From an uncultured Prevotella sp. (GTDB taxonomy: Bacteria > Bacteroidota > Bacteroidia > Bacteroidales > Bacteroidaceae), in NCBI GenBank assembly GCA_900315775.1, contig ONAJ01000005.1, positions 1 to 64,000 on the forward strand: a stretch of 64,000 nucleotides of DNA. Direction: 5' to 3'. Positions within the stretch are counted from its first letter, which is position 1. Each line of letters begins with the position of its first letter. A program made the position numbers and the translations under genes. Shown here one piece after another: positions 36,234 to 46,020 of this stretch. The notes under the pieces are model-generated. The model saw nothing but the letters and a program-made list of their open reading frames with translations, was not told where the DNA came from and did no database searches.

Positions 36234-36934
36234 TCCTTCAGCGAGTATGTTACCGTCGTAACTACGCGTACCTTTTTAATATATGGTGTATTCTCGTCAC
36301 GATTGTCTATAGAGAACTGTCCCTGGTCGGCAGAAACAATCTTGTTAAGAGTGCTGTGCGAGTTCTCGGCAAATTGCTGTGCCGTCTTCTCGGCATTCTC
36401 TATAGCCTCGGTCATCATCTTTGGCTTCATCTCCTTGAATGCCACAAACTCGTACTTTATAGGATTATCGTAACCTCCATCAACGATGGCTATTCCCTGC
36501 TGGAGCAGTTCGCCCTGCTTTGCCATTATAGCCCTTACAAGCTTGACATTCTGCGAAGTAACGATAATCGTTGAAGTAATATTGTAACGCTGTGGCACAG
36601 GCTGAGTATTGTAACGCTCAGCAGAGAGGTCTATAACCGTAGGAGCATTAACATTCATCTCGGAGTCCTTGATGCCGTTAGCCTTCAGGAACTTCTTCAC
36701 GGCGTCGTTCGTAGCGTTGATTTTCTTATACAGCGCAGGCAGGTCGTTACCTATTTCCTTTGTCTGTATAGGCCAAATCACTTTGTCGGCATCCACTTCA
36801 CGCTCCGCCAGACCCTTTACTGTCACTCGACGGTCCTTGTTGGTGAAATTGTCTATGCCCGCCTTAAGTGAGAAACCCAGGATAACAATACCCAAAGCTG
36901 TTATAGCAGCAGCAATAATTCTGTTTTCTTTCAT
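36230..36934 (-). CDS. SIMPL-domain (DUF541) periplasmic protein
   Basis: 234 aa. An N-terminal hydrophobic segment (about residues 5-26, [21 protein letters not shown]) acts as signal or anchor. The DUF541/SIMPL domain follows ([21 protein letters not shown], then DIG-like turns and [17 protein letters not shown]). SIMPL proteins are periplasmic or outer-membrane linked, and their role is poorly defined (oxidative stress, BP26-like oligomers). It is a single gene with a -7-like TACCTTTG at 36968-36961, divergent from trmD. Confidence 0.83.
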   Translation of the reverse strand: MKENRIIAAAITALGIVILGFSLKAGIDNFTNKDRRVTVKGLAEREVDADKVIWPIQTKEIGNDLPALYKKINATNDAVKKFLKANGIKDSEMNVNAPTVIDLSAERYNTQPVPQRYNITSTIIVTSQNVKLVRAIMAKQGELLQQGIAIVDGGYDNPIKYEFVAFKEMKPKMMTEAIENAEKTAQQFAENSHSTLNKIVSADQGQFSIDNRDENTPYIKKVRVVTTVTYSLKD

Positions 36935-36960
36935 GATAATAATAGTTTTAAATCACGATG

Positions 36961-36968
36961 CAAAGGTA
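36961..36968 (-). promoter_or_regulatory. -7 element of the SIMPL gene
   Basis: TACCTTTG on the minus strand, 26 nt before the ATG at 36934. The -33 element is weak. Confidence 0.45.
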
Positions 36969-37061
36969 ATCAATAATTGGATTTAGCAATACAAAAATCA
37001 AAAAAAACAACCTTAAAGGTAAAAAAAAGTCATAGAATCCCGCATTTTTGAATTATTTTAT

Positions 37062-37069
37062 TACTTTTG
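37062..37069 (+). promoter_or_regulatory. -7 element of trmD
   Basis: TACTTTTG, only 11 nt before the trmD ATG at 37081. No TTTG is found at 19-21 bp upstream. Confidence 0.45.
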
Positions 37070-37080
37070 CATGCGTAATT

Positions 37081-37764
37081 ATGAGAATAGACATTATAAC
37101 AGTATTGCCGGAAATGATCGAGGGCTTCGTCCACGAGTCTATCCTGGCGCGTGCAGAGAAGAAGAATTTAGCACAGATTCGTTTGCATAATCTACGCGAT
37201 TACACCTTGGACAAATGGCGTCGGGTGGACGACTATCCCTACGGTGGTTTCGCGGGGATGGTGATGCAGATAGAGCCTATCGACAGATGTATCTCTGCAC
37301 TTAAAGAGGAACGCAACTACGACGAGGTAATCTTCGTCACACCCGATGGCGAGCAGTTCAACCAGCACATTGCCAACGAGCTGTCGCTGAAGGAGAATAT
37401 CATCATCCTTTGCGGACATTATAAAGGTATAGACCAACGAGTACGCGACCACCTTATCACTCGCGAGATAAGCATTGGCGACTATGTACTAACGGGCGGA
37501 GAACTGGCTGCGGCAATAATGGCTGACGCCATAGTTCGCGTGGTGCCAGGAGTCATCGGCGACGAGCAGAGCGCACTCTCCGACTGCTTTCAGGACGACC
37601 TCCTCGCAGCACCTATATACACCCGTCCCGCAGACTATAAAGGATGGAAAGTGCCCGAGATTCTTCTCTCTGGCAACGAGGCAAAGATTAAAGAATGGGA
37701 AATGGAAAAAGCATTAGAACGAACACAATTGCTACGCCCTGACCTGTTAAAGAATAAAGAATAA
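37081..37764 (+). CDS. trmD: tRNA (guanine-N1)-methyltransferase
   Basis: SPOUT-class enzyme (227 aa) that methylates G37 of tRNAs, using SAM bound in a trefoil knot. Signatures are [58 protein letters not shown] and [20 protein letters not shown]. The ATG at 37081 is chosen because the upstream in-frame ATG at 37048 precedes the -7 element. It lies alone rather than in the usual rpsP-rimM-trmD-rplS cluster, with ddh 15 bp downstream. Confidence 0.96.
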   Translation: MRIDIITVLPEMIEGFVHESILARAEKKNLAQIRLHNLRDYTLDKWRRVDDYPYGGFAGMVMQIEPIDRCISALKEERNYDEVIFVTPDGEQFNQHIANELSLKENIIILCGHYKGIDQRVRDHLITREISIGDYVLTGGELAAAIMADAIVRVVPGVIGDEQSALSDCFQDDLLAAPIYTRPADYKGWKVPEILLSGNEAKIKEWEMEKALERTQLLRPDLLKNKE

Positions 37765-37779
37765 CTAAATTTTTAAGGT

Positions 37780-38679
37780 ATGAAGAAAATTAATGCAGCT
37801 GTCGTTGGATACGGTAACATAGGAAAGTACACTATCCAGGCACTCGAGGCTTCTGACGATTTCGAGATTGTTGGTGTTGTACGTCGTGCAGGTTCTGAAA
37901 ACAAACCTGCAGAACTTGCAAACTACAAAGTAGTGAAAGACATTAAAGAGCTGGGAAAGGTCGATGTTGCTATCCTCGCTACCCCAACCCGTTCTTGTGA
38001 AGAGTACGCCAAGCAGATTCTTCCTCTTGGAATAAATACCGTTGACTCTTTCGATATCCACACACAGATTCGCGGCTATCGTGAGCGTCTTATGGAGATA
38101 AACAAGTCAACAGGTACCGTAAGTGTTATTGCTGCAGGATGGGACCCTGGTTCCGACAGCATTGTACGCACCCTGATGCAGACACTTGCTCCTAAGGGCT
38201 TGTCTTACACCAACTTCGGTCCTGGAATGTCTATGGGTCACAGCGTTTGTGCACGTTCCAAGGAAGGTGTGAAGGATGCTCTTTCTATGACTATTCCTCT
38301 TGGCGAGGGAATCCATCGTCGTATGGTTTACGTGGAGTTGGAAGATGGTGCCAAGCTTGCTGACGTTACCGCTGCCATCAAGGCAGACCCGTACTTCGCC
38401 AGCGACGAGACTCACGTCTTTGCTGTTGACAGCGTTGACTCTGTTCGCGATATGGGTCACGGTGTTCACCTCGTTCGTAAGGGTGTCAGCGGCAAGACAC
38501 AGAACCAGCGTTTCGAGTTCAACATGAGCATCAACAATCCTGCTCTTACTGCTCAGGTTCTTGTCAACGTGGCACGTGCCTCTATGCGTCAGCAGCCTGG
38601 CTGTTACACTATGGTAGAGTTGCCTGTCATCGACATGCTGCCTGGTGAGCGTGCCGACCTGATAGAGAAACTGGTATAA
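37780..38679 (+). CDS. ddh: meso-diaminopimelate dehydrogenase
   Basis: NADP-dependent enzyme (299 aa) for the one-step dehydrogenase route to meso-diaminopimelate, used for lysine and peptidoglycan. The Rossmann start is KKINAAVVGYGNIGKYTIQALE. Substrate-site segments include AGWDPGSDSIVRTLMQ, FGPGMSMGHSVCARSKEGV and NQRFEFNMSINNPALTAQVLV. Length is typical of Ddh. It is probably co-transcribed with trmD (15-bp gap) and converges on a hydrolase gene 9 bp beyond its stop. Confidence 0.93.
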   Translation: MKKINAAVVGYGNIGKYTIQALEASDDFEIVGVVRRAGSENKPAELANYKVVKDIKELGKVDVAILATPTRSCEEYAKQILPLGINTVDSFDIHTQIRGYRERLMEINKSTGTVSVIAAGWDPGSDSIVRTLMQTLAPKGLSYTNFGPGMSMGHSVCARSKEGVKDALSMTIPLGEGIHRRMVYVELEDGAKLADVTAAIKADPYFASDETHVFAVDSVDSVRDMGHGVHLVRKGVSGKTQNQRFEFNMSINNPALTAQVLVNVARASMRQQPGCYTMVELPVIDMLPGERADLIEKLV

Positions 38680-38688
38680 GGAAATTGT

Positions 38689-39453
38689 TTAAAAGAATAT
38701 CTCCTGCCCGTCGAATGCTAACTGTATTTCTGCGGGCAGTTTTTTGTTTACTTCGGCGTGAAGTCCTATGTCGTGACACGAGTGTATCAGCCAGGTCTGC
38801 TCCGCTCCCACCCGCTTCGCAAATTCTACGGCGTCATCGACACTCTGGTGCGAGTGGTGCAAGGGGGTATAGCGAAGGGCATTTACAACCAGCGTTTTCG
38901 TACCACGCACAAACTCAAAGTCCTCGTCGTTTATGGTCTTCATATCCGTAATGTAGGTAAGGTCACCAATCCTGAAACCCGTTATCGGCAGTTTCCCGTG
39001 CATTACGGTAAAGGGAATTATCTCGAGTTCGTTGACGTGCAACGGTTTATGTTCCGTCAGTGTGTGCAGACTAATCTTCGGAGCGCCAGGATATCTGTTC
39101 TCTGCAAAACAGTAAGGTATCGTCTGCATCAGTCCGTCGCAGGTAATCTTGTCGGCATAGATATTCACCTCGCCAAACTGACAGAACGGGCGCAAGTCGT
39201 CAAGGCCTCCAACGTGGTCGTAGTGAATATGAGTAAGCAGTACGGCGTCAATCTTCTTGAATTCCAATGGCAACATTTGTTGACGGAAGTCCGGTCCCAC
39301 GTCTATGAGCACTCGTGTTGTGGGGGTCTCTATCAACGCAGAACAGCGCAACCGTTTGTCGTGCTGGTCGCTGCTCCTGCACACCTCACACTGGCAGCCT
39401 ATCGTAGGCACGCCAACAGAGGTTCCTGTTCCCAAGAAAGTCAGTTTATTCAT
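38689..39453 (-). CDS. metallo-beta-lactamase fold hydrolase, PhnP-like
   Basis: 254 aa. Metal ligands lie in LTHIHYDHVGGLDDLRPF (HxHxDH-type), in the Met-His of PFTVMHGKLPITGFRIGD, and in the DMK and SCHDIG segments. An N-terminal cysteine cluster CQCEVCRSS, seen in PhnP-type phosphodiesterases, binds a structural zinc. Homologues cleave cyclic phosphodiesters such as the PhnP product of phosphonate breakdown. No phosphonate genes are nearby, so the substrate is open. It overlaps the murB stop by one base and follows it in an operon. Confidence 0.83.
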   Translation of the reverse strand: MNKLTFLGTGTSVGVPTIGCQCEVCRSSDQHDKRLRCSALIETPTTRVLIDVGPDFRQQMLPLEFKKIDAVLLTHIHYDHVGGLDDLRPFCQFGEVNIYADKITCDGLMQTIPYCFAENRYPGAPKISLHTLTEHKPLHVNELEIIPFTVMHGKLPITGFRIGDLTYITDMKTINDEDFEFVRGTKTLVVNALRYTPLHHSHQSVDDAVEFAKRVGAEQTWLIHSCHDIGLHAEVNKKLPAEIQLAFDGQEIFF

Positions 39454-40451
39454 TATATTATATTCACCTCCGGATGAATCTCAATATCAAAATGTTTCTT
39501 GACGTCGTCGCAGATGTTCCTGCATAGGTTCAGTATCTCCTCGCCCGAAGCCCCGCCGCGGTTTACCAGCACCAGCGCCTGTTTCTCATAAACCCCGGCT
39601 CTTCCCAAGCTCTTTCCTTTCCATCCGCATTTCTCTATGAGCCATCCTGCGGGAATCTTCTCGTGTTCCTCGTCAATAGTATAGTGCGGCATCTCGGGGT
39701 AGTTCGTTCTCAGCTCTTCGAACTTAGCACGTCCTACTATGGGGTTTATGAAGAAGCTACCACCGTTTCCTAACACTTTGGTGTCGGGGAGTTTCGAGTT
39801 ACGAATCTCTATGATGGCGTTTCTGAGTTCCTGTGCTGTAGGGTTGTTTTTTCCGTGACTCTCAAGATAAGAGAGTATGTTTCCGTATTCCAGTTTCGGA
39901 CGAAACACCTTCTCGAACCTGTATGTTACGTAGGTAATGAAATAGCGTCCTTTCCACTCGTTCTTGAACTTGCTCTGACGATAGCCGTATTCGCAGTCGC
40001 TATTCTCAAAAACCACCTTCTCGCCAGTCTTCAAGTCTATAGCCTCAACGGTAGTAATAAGGTCTTTCACCTCTACACCATAGGCTCCTATGTTCTGTAC
40101 GGCACTCGCTCCCACCTCACCGGGAATTATCGAGAGGTTTTCACTACCGTAGAGTCCGTTCTCTACGGCGTACGACACCACGCTGTCCCACTCCACTCCG
40201 CTACCGAAACGTAATAAGTTGCCGTCACGATGGACATCCTTTATTGCGGAATGAAGTATTGTTCCGTTGAAATCTTTAGTAAAGAGAATGTTTGCTCCTC
40301 CTCCGAGTACAAAGAAAGGCTCTGTGAGTTCACCGCCTGTAATGAACTTTACCACCTCTTCTTCGTGGGCGAACTCCACAAACCTACTGCATTTAGCGTC
40401 TATGCCAAAGGTGTTGTGCTGCTTAAGACTATAGTTCCTGAGGTCTTTCAT
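39453..40451 (-). CDS. murB: UDP-N-acetylenolpyruvoylglucosamine reductase
   Basis: FAD enzyme (332 aa) that completes UDP-MurNAc for peptidoglycan. FAD-binding segments are FFVLGGGANILFTKDFNG and IPGEVGASAVQNIGAYGVEV. The catalytic serine lies in GNGGSFFINPIV and the catalytic glutamate in the C-terminal IEIHPEVNII. The length and the YGYRQSKF block fit the type I MurB of Gram-negative bacteria. It overlaps the upstream lipoprotein gene by 4 nt and the hydrolase gene by 1 nt. Confidence 0.96.
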   Translation of the reverse strand: MKDLRNYSLKQHNTFGIDAKCSRFVEFAHEEEVVKFITGGELTEPFFVLGGGANILFTKDFNGTILHSAIKDVHRDGNLLRFGSGVEWDSVVSYAVENGLYGSENLSIIPGEVGASAVQNIGAYGVEVKDLITTVEAIDLKTGEKVVFENSDCEYGYRQSKFKNEWKGRYFITYVTYRFEKVFRPKLEYGNILSYLESHGKNNPTAQELRNAIIEIRNSKLPDTKVLGNGGSFFINPIVGRAKFEELRTNYPEMPHYTIDEEHEKIPAGWLIEKCGWKGKSLGRAGVYEKQALVLVNRGGASGEEILNLCRNICDDVKKHFDIEIHPEVNII

Positions 40452-41290
40452 TCAACAAGACGTATTAGTTTCCATGCTCCTCCCTTGCGTTGGAATGTCA
40501 TCTCCAGTTCCTGTCCGTTGGCTATTCCGCGCAACAGGAAGACCTTGTAGTTATTCTGCACGTACTTCTGACCATATATTATGTTATATATGGTTCCCGA
40601 GGGCAGGTCGGTAGGACCTAAGACGTCCCACTGTTCGGGGAATATCTCTCCCTGCAGCTCACTAAAGTCGTCGTCGGGGTCAGGACCCGAGAAGTCTATC
40701 GTCTCGTTCAAACTCTTATACTGGAAAGCGCTGTCGGTAGCGAAGCGCTGGTAGAACTGCAGGAACGAGGAGTTGGAGTTCTTCTGCAAAGCATGACTGT
40801 TGATGCTGGTGAGCATCCACTCGCCGCGAATCCTGTTGAAGTTATACTGCTTAACATAGTTCTTGCGGAGGAATATCTTCTCCACAGTAACGTTGTTGAT
40901 GTTGGTATCCTTCGTCAGATTAAGTTGTTTTCTGGAGTCCAGGATAAGCGTGTAGTAACCCTGGCGCATGAAGAAATGCTCTATCTGCCAGTTCTGCTTC
41001 TTTATGAAACTTGTATCTCCGTTGTTCACGTTCAGCAACGGGAACTTTATTCTTGCCTGTTGCAGTTTGTTGTTGCCTGCGAAGTTAAAGATGAAGTCGT
41101 CGAACAACTCGTCGGCAGCCTTAGGCATAGGTTGCGACTCCAAGAGTGCATCCAGCGAGTCAACCTTTGCTGTGTCAACGCTATCGGTAGATAGTGAGTC
41201 CGCTCTCGATTGTGCCTTGTTGGTACAACCTGCTGTCCAGAACATCATCGTCACAAGGATAAGAATAACGAAGATAGCACACTTTCTCAT
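40448..41290 (-). CDS. DUF4348-family lipoprotein
   Basis: 280 aa. A lipoprotein signal peptide ends in the lipobox WTAGC (Cys22). A Ser/Asp-rich linker (about 25-60) precedes a globular beta-rich domain with SFLQFYQRFATDSAFQYKSLN and DPDDDFSELQGEIFPEQW. I recognise it as DUF4348, a Bacteroidetes family of unknown function. It probably sits on the inner leaflet of the outer membrane or on the surface. It is translationally coupled to murB (4-nt overlap), which suggests an envelope role. Confidence 0.75.
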   Translation of the reverse strand: MRKCAIFVILILVTMMFWTAGCTNKAQSRADSLSTDSVDTAKVDSLDALLESQPMPKAADELFDDFIFNFAGNNKLQQARIKFPLLNVNNGDTSFIKKQNWQIEHFFMRQGYYTLILDSRKQLNLTKDTNINNVTVEKIFLRKNYVKQYNFNRIRGEWMLTSINSHALQKNSNSSFLQFYQRFATDSAFQYKSLNETIDFSGPDPDDDFSELQGEIFPEQWDVLGPTDLPSGTIYNIIYGQKYVQNNYKVFLLRGIANGQELEMTFQRKGGAWKLIRLVE

Positions 41291-41312
41291 TTTCTTTTTT
41301 CTTTATCGGGCG

Positions 41313-41320
41313 CAAAGGTA
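41313..41320 (-). promoter_or_regulatory. -7 element of the DUF4348-murB operon
   Basis: TACCTTTG on the minus strand, 22 nt before the ATG at 41290. The -33 element is unclear. Confidence 0.45.
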
Positions 41321-41359
41321 ATGAAAATTAACATAAAGAAGAAAAGAAATGAAAAAAAT

Positions 41360-41390
41360 TTTGTATTACCCCTATTTATTCGTACCTTTG
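41360..41390 (+). promoter_or_regulatory. promoter of pheS
   Basis: TTTG (41360-41363), 19 bp, TACCTTTG (41383-41390), 23 nt before the pheS ATG at 41414. Confidence 0.75.
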
Positions 41391-41413
41391 CCGTCAAATT
41401 TTTAAATACGATT

Positions 41414-42451
41414 ATGATTTTAGAAAGAATAGAACAACTTCTTAAGGAAGTTAACGAATTACACGCATCAAATGCAGAAGAGATAGAGGCACTACGTTTG
41501 AAATACCTTAGCAAGAAGGGTGAGATTAACGCCCTGATGGCTGATTTCCGTAATGTCGCAGCAGAACAGAAGAAGGAAGTGGGTATCAAAATCAACGAGC
41601 TCAAACAGGCTGCCTTTGACAATATCAACGCCCTGCGCGACAAGTTGGCAACAAGTGACGACAGCAGTTCGGAACTCGACCTCACACGTTCTCCCTACCC
41701 TATAGAACTGGGAACACGCCACCCGCTGACCATTGTGCGCAACGAGATTATCGACATCTTCCAGCGCATGGGCTTTGTACTTGCCGACGGTCCCGAGGTT
41801 GAGGACGACCTGCACGTATTCACAAAGATGAACTTCGCTGCCGACCACCCTGCTCGCGATATGCAAGACACCTTCTTCGTGGAGCAGAATCCTAACGACG
41901 TCACAAAGAACATCCTTCTTCGTAGTCACACCTCATCGGTTCAGGCTCGCGTTATGGAGCACTCACAGCCACCTATCCGCATCATCTGCCCGGGACGTGT
42001 ATATCGTAACGAGGCTATCACCTCGCGTGCACACTGTTTCTTCCACCAGATAGAAGGTCTTTACATCGACAAGAACGTATCGTTCACCGACCTCAAGCAG
42101 GTTCTTCTCACCTTTGCCCGCGAGCTCTTCGGTCCCGATACAAAGATTCGTCTGCGTCCTTCTTACTTCCCGTTCACAGAGCCTTCTGCCGAGATGGACA
42201 TTTCTTGTCATATCTGTGGCGGCGTAGGTTGCGGCTTCTGTAAGCACACTGGATGGGTAGAGATTTTAGGTTGCGGAATGGTTGACCCCAACGTTCTCGA
42301 GGCTTGCGGCATCGACAGTAAGGTATATAGCGGCTACGCTTTCGGTCTTGGTGTTGAACGTATTACCAACCTCAAGTACCAGGTTAGCGATCTCCGTCTG
42401 TTCTCCGAGAACGACACCCGCTTCCTCAAGGAGTTCGAATCAGCTCATTAA
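41414..42451 (+). CDS. pheS: phenylalanyl-tRNA synthetase alpha subunit
   Basis: Catalytic subunit (345 aa) of the alpha2beta2 synthetase. An N-terminal coiled coil (about 1-85) binds tRNA. The class II core has HPLTIVRNEIIDIFQRMGF (motif 1), ICPGRVYRNEAITSRAHCFFHQIEG (motif 2, starting ICPGRVYRNE) and YAFGLGVERITNLKY (motif 3). The ATG at 41414 follows the promoter; further upstream in-frame Met codons lie before it and are not used. pheT is not adjacent, unlike in many bacteria. Confidence 0.97.
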   Translation: MILERIEQLLKEVNELHASNAEEIEALRLKYLSKKGEINALMADFRNVAAEQKKEVGIKINELKQAAFDNINALRDKLATSDDSSSELDLTRSPYPIELGTRHPLTIVRNEIIDIFQRMGFVLADGPEVEDDLHVFTKMNFAADHPARDMQDTFFVEQNPNDVTKNILLRSHTSSVQARVMEHSQPPIRIICPGRVYRNEAITSRAHCFFHQIEGLYIDKNVSFTDLKQVLLTFARELFGPDTKIRLRPSYFPFTEPSAEMDISCHICGGVGCGFCKHTGWVEILGCGMVDPNVLEACGIDSKVYSGYAFGLGVERITNLKYQVSDLRLFSENDTRFLKEFESAH

Positions 42452-42462
42452 CGCTTCCGCCT

Positions 42463-43680
42463 ATGATTGAACTGTTGTTTTTCGTCATCGGAGCAGCCAT
42501 AGGAGCGGCTTGCCTTTGGATGTTTATCAATCCAAAGCTGGTCTCTTCTGAAACGGAGTTGCGAATGGAGAAAGAACGTAACGCCGCCATCAAGGAGGAC
42601 TCCGAGAAAATGCTCCGACAACAGATGGAGCTCTCCGAAAAGCAACTCCAGGCACAGACGGCGGCACTACAGGAAAAAATAACAAACATCACCAACGAGC
42701 TCCTAAAAAACCGTTCTAAAGACCTCGAGGAGCAGAATGCACGACAGATGAAACCTCTCGAGGAACAACTCGAAAGACTTCAGAAACTTATGAACGAGAC
42801 ACGTGTCAGCAACGCCAAGGATACCGAGAGCGTGAAGACACAGATTGCCGACATGATGCGTCGCTCTAAGGAGATGAGCGACGAGACATCGCGCCTTGCC
42901 AACGCCCTCACCCACCGTTCTAAGTTCCAGGGCGACCTCGGCGAGAGCATCCTCGACAATGTCCTCACCAATGCTGGACTGCGCGAGGGACGCGACTACG
43001 AAATACAGGAATTCATCCGCGACGATGCCGGAAATACCGTCGTCGATCAGGAGTCAGGACGTAAGATGCAGCCCGACGTCATACTGCACTTCCCCGACAA
43101 CAAAGATGCAATCATCGACTCGAAAGTCTCGCTCACGGCATACACCAAGTATGTCAATGCCGAGACAGAACAGGAAAAAGAAATCTACTTAAAACAACAT
43201 CTCGACAGCGTCCGCAAACACGTCAAGGAACTTGCACGCAAGGACTATAGCAAGTTCATTGAGAAGCCACGCGCCACCTTCGACTTCGTCATTATGTTCA
43301 TGCCTTTCGAGGGTGCCTTCCAGTCGGCAATAAATGCTGACCCGCAGCTGTGGTCGGATGCTTTTAACATGGGAGTTTGTATTGCTGGCGAACTGAACAT
43401 CTCCGTAATCCTCAGGATGATAAAGATGTCGTGGACGCAGTACGAACAGACACAGAACCAACAACAGGTGTTCAAGGTGGCAAGCGACCTGGTACAACGT
43501 ATCGGACTACTCCGCGAGAGGATGCTCGTCGCCAAGAAAACTCTCGAATCGACAAACGTTAAGTTCGAGGAGGTAATGACCTCCGTAGAGGGACGTCTCG
43601 GTGTGCTTAACAGCGCACAGAACATCATTAAACTTGGTGCTAAGTCTGACAAACGCATTCCCAACGACGAACAAGTATGA
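42463..43680 (+). CDS. rmuC: DNA recombination protein RmuC homologue
   Basis: 405 aa. One N-terminal membrane helix (about residues 2-21) is followed by a long coiled coil (about 25-140) and the RmuC nuclease-like domain. That domain shows GDLGESILDNVLTNAGLREG, QPDVILHFPDNKDAIIDSKVS and FVIMFMPFEGAFQSAINADP. The function in limiting inversions at inverted repeats is known only genetically. It begins 11 bp after pheS and its stop overlaps the feoAB start (ATGA). Confidence 0.92.
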   Translation: MIELLFFVIGAAIGAACLWMFINPKLVSSETELRMEKERNAAIKEDSEKMLRQQMELSEKQLQAQTAALQEKITNITNELLKNRSKDLEEQNARQMKPLEEQLERLQKLMNETRVSNAKDTESVKTQIADMMRRSKEMSDETSRLANALTHRSKFQGDLGESILDNVLTNAGLREGRDYEIQEFIRDDAGNTVVDQESGRKMQPDVILHFPDNKDAIIDSKVSLTAYTKYVNAETEQEKEIYLKQHLDSVRKHVKELARKDYSKFIEKPRATFDFVIMFMPFEGAFQSAINADPQLWSDAFNMGVCIAGELNISVILRMIKMSWTQYEQTQNQQQVFKVASDLVQRIGLLRERMLVAKKTLESTNVKFEEVMTSVEGRLGVLNSAQNIIKLGAKSDKRIPNDEQV

Positions 43681-46004
43681 AACTATCCGAACTAAAGACA
43701 GGAGAAAAGGCTGTTATCGTAAAGGTCTCTGGACACGGAGGCTTTCGTAAACGTATCATAGAGATGGGCTTCGTAAAGGGAAAGACCGTCGAAGTGCTTC
43801 TCAACGCACCTCTTCATGACCCCGTGAAATATCGCATCATGGGCTACGAAGTTTCGCTGCGCCATAGCGAGGCAGAACGTATTGAGGTTGTTGCCGAACA
43901 GACCGTCAGAGAAGACAATGCCAACGAGAACGAGGAACTCACCTTGAACATTCCCGAGACAAAACTCTATTCCGAAGCTCTCAAGAAACGTCGTACCATA
44001 AACGTTGCACTCGTCGGCAACCCTAACTGCGGAAAGACGTCACTCTTTAACTTCGTCAGCGGAGCCCACGAACGCGTAGGCAACTACAGCGGTGTTACCG
44101 TCGATGCAAAGGAGGGTACTGCCAACTTCAAGGGCTACACCTTCAACATTGTAGATCTCCCCGGAACATATAGTCTCTCGGCATACTCTCCCGAGGAACT
44201 CTATGTGCGTCAGCACATCATCGACAACACCCCCGATATTATTATAAATGTCATCGACTCCAGCAATCTGGAGCGCAACCTCTACCTCACCACACAGCTC
44301 ATCGACATGAACCTCCGCATCGTGGGAGCACTAAACATGTACGACGAACTTCAAGGACGAGGCGACAAGTTGGACATCCGTAACCTTGGCGAACTGCTGG
44401 GCTTCCCTCTCGTGCCTACCGTCTTCAGGGACGGACGCGGAGTGGACGACCTCTTCACCACTATTATTCAGGTTTACGAGGGGACATACAAGAAGCACCC
44501 GCTGCGACATATCCACATAAACTACGGACACGAGATAGAGAACGGCATTAGCGACATGCAGGAACACCTGAAGAGCTATAGCGACATCCGCGAACGTTTC
44601 TCTACCCGCTATCTCGCCATAAAACTCCTGGAACACGATCAGGACATCGAGAAAACGCTGTCGTCGCTACCCGACTACAACGAGATAATTCTCCACCGTA
44701 ACGACGCAGCACGACGTATCGAGGAAGAGCTGAAGACCGACTCCGAGACCGCCATCATGGATGCCAAATACGGATTCATTCGTGGTGCGCTGCAGGAGAC
44801 GGGCTATAAGGAGGGCAACGAGAAAGACACCTACGAGACGACGCACCGTCTGGACAGAATAATAACCCACAAGTGGCTCGGCTTCCCGCTGTTCTTCGTC
44901 TTCCTGTTCGTAATGTTCGAAGCTACCTTCGCCCTCGGACAATACCCTATGGACCTCATAGACTATGGTGTGGAGTTGCTTTCCGAATGGCTTAACACCA
45001 TACTCCCCGACGGACCCATAAAGGCGATGATTGTCGATGGAGCAATAGCTGGCGTGGGAGCCGTCATCGTCTTCCTGCCCCAGATACTCATCCTCTACAC
45101 CTTCATCTCGTTTATGGAGGACACGGGCTACATGGCACGTGCTGCCTTCATCATGGACAAGCTGATGCACCGCATGGGTATTCACGGCAAGTCGTTCATC
45201 CCCCTCATCATGGGTTTCGGATGTAACGTCCCCGCTGTTATGGCTACGCGAACCATCGAGAGCAAACGCTCCCGACTAATCACTATGCTTGTGCTGCCGC
45301 TGATGAGCTGCTCCGCGCGCATGCCTATATATATAATGATTATAGGAACGTTCTTTGCGGCACGCTATCAGTCGCTCATCATGATTTCCCTCTATGCTAT
45401 CGGCATCATCCTGGCAGTCATCCTGAGTCGCGTGTTTAGCAAGTTCGTCGTCAAGGGCGAGGACACTCCCTTCGTTATGGAGCTGCCACCCTACCGCCTG
45501 CCCACAGCGAAGGCTATACTTCGTCACACATGGGAGAAGGGCAAACAGTACCTCAAGAAGATGGGAGGCATCATACTCGTGGCAAGTATCATAGTGTGGG
45601 CATTGGGCTACTTCCCCCACGACGACAGCCTCACCGAACAGCAACAGCAGGAGCAGAGCTACATAGGCATCATGGGAAAAGCCATAGAGCCTATCTTCGC
45701 GGCTCAGGGCTTCGACTGGCGTCTCGACGTGTCGCTGATAGCCGGTGTCGGAGCAAAGGAAATCGTCGCCTCTACCATCGGCGTGCTCTATCCTAACAAC
45801 GACGAACTGGCAAACAGCATCACCCCGCTCATAGCCTTCTCGTACCTACTCTTCGTACTCATCTACTTCCCCTGCATAGCAACGATAGCAGCAATAAAAT
45901 CCGAAACGGGCTCGTGGCGCTGGGCACTCTTTGCCGCCATCTATACCACCTGTCTCGCGTGGGTTGTCTCTGCACTCGTTTACAGAATAGGAATTATGCT
46001 TTAA
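43677..46004 (+). CDS. feoB: ferrous iron transporter, FeoA-FeoB fusion
   Basis: Inner-membrane Fe2+ importer (775 aa). Residues 1-75 form a fused FeoA SH3-like domain (KLSELKTGEKAVIVKVSGHG). A linker leads to the G domain with G1 GNPNCGKT (114-121), DLPGTYSLSAYSPEE (G3) and the NMYD G4-like motif. The C-terminal permease has two Gate-like repeats (FLPQILILYTFISFMEDTGYMARAAF and the second near 655-745), with GCNVPAVMATR and SCSARMPIY. Fusion of FeoA to FeoB is common in Bacteroidetes. It is coupled to rmuC by a 4-nt overlap. Confidence 0.95.
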   Translation: MKLSELKTGEKAVIVKVSGHGGFRKRIIEMGFVKGKTVEVLLNAPLHDPVKYRIMGYEVSLRHSEAERIEVVAEQTVREDNANENEELTLNIPETKLYSEALKKRRTINVALVGNPNCGKTSLFNFVSGAHERVGNYSGVTVDAKEGTANFKGYTFNIVDLPGTYSLSAYSPEELYVRQHIIDNTPDIIINVIDSSNLERNLYLTTQLIDMNLRIVGALNMYDELQGRGDKLDIRNLGELLGFPLVPTVFRDGRGVDDLFTTIIQVYEGTYKKHPLRHIHINYGHEIENGISDMQEHLKSYSDIRERFSTRYLAIKLLEHDQDIEKTLSSLPDYNEIILHRNDAARRIEEELKTDSETAIMDAKYGFIRGALQETGYKEGNEKDTYETTHRLDRIITHKWLGFPLFFVFLFVMFEATFALGQYPMDLIDYGVELLSEWLNTILPDGPIKAMIVDGAIAGVGAVIVFLPQILILYTFISFMEDTGYMARAAFIMDKLMHRMGIHGKSFIPLIMGFGCNVPAVMATRTIESKRSRLITMLVLPLMSCSARMPIYIMIIGTFFAARYQSLIMISLYAIGIILAVILSRVFSKFVVKGEDTPFVMELPPYRLPTAKAILRHTWEKGKQYLKKMGGIILVASIIVWALGYFPHDDSLTEQQQQEQSYIGIMGKAIEPIFAAQGFDWRLDVSLIAGVGAKEIVASTIGVLYPNNDELANSITPLIAFSYLLFVLIYFPCIATIAAIKSETGSWRWALFAAIYTTCLAWVVSALVYRIGIML

Positions 46005-46020
46005 CAAAACTATAAACACA

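Noticed and set aside
38684..38757. Possible terminator between ddh and the convergent hydrolase gene
   Set aside because: The CTGCCCG/CGGGCAG pair seen here lies inside the hydrolase coding sequence and has no T-run.
43677..43910. Separate feoA gene
   Set aside because: The FeoA domain is in the same reading frame as FeoB with no stop between, so it is a fusion.
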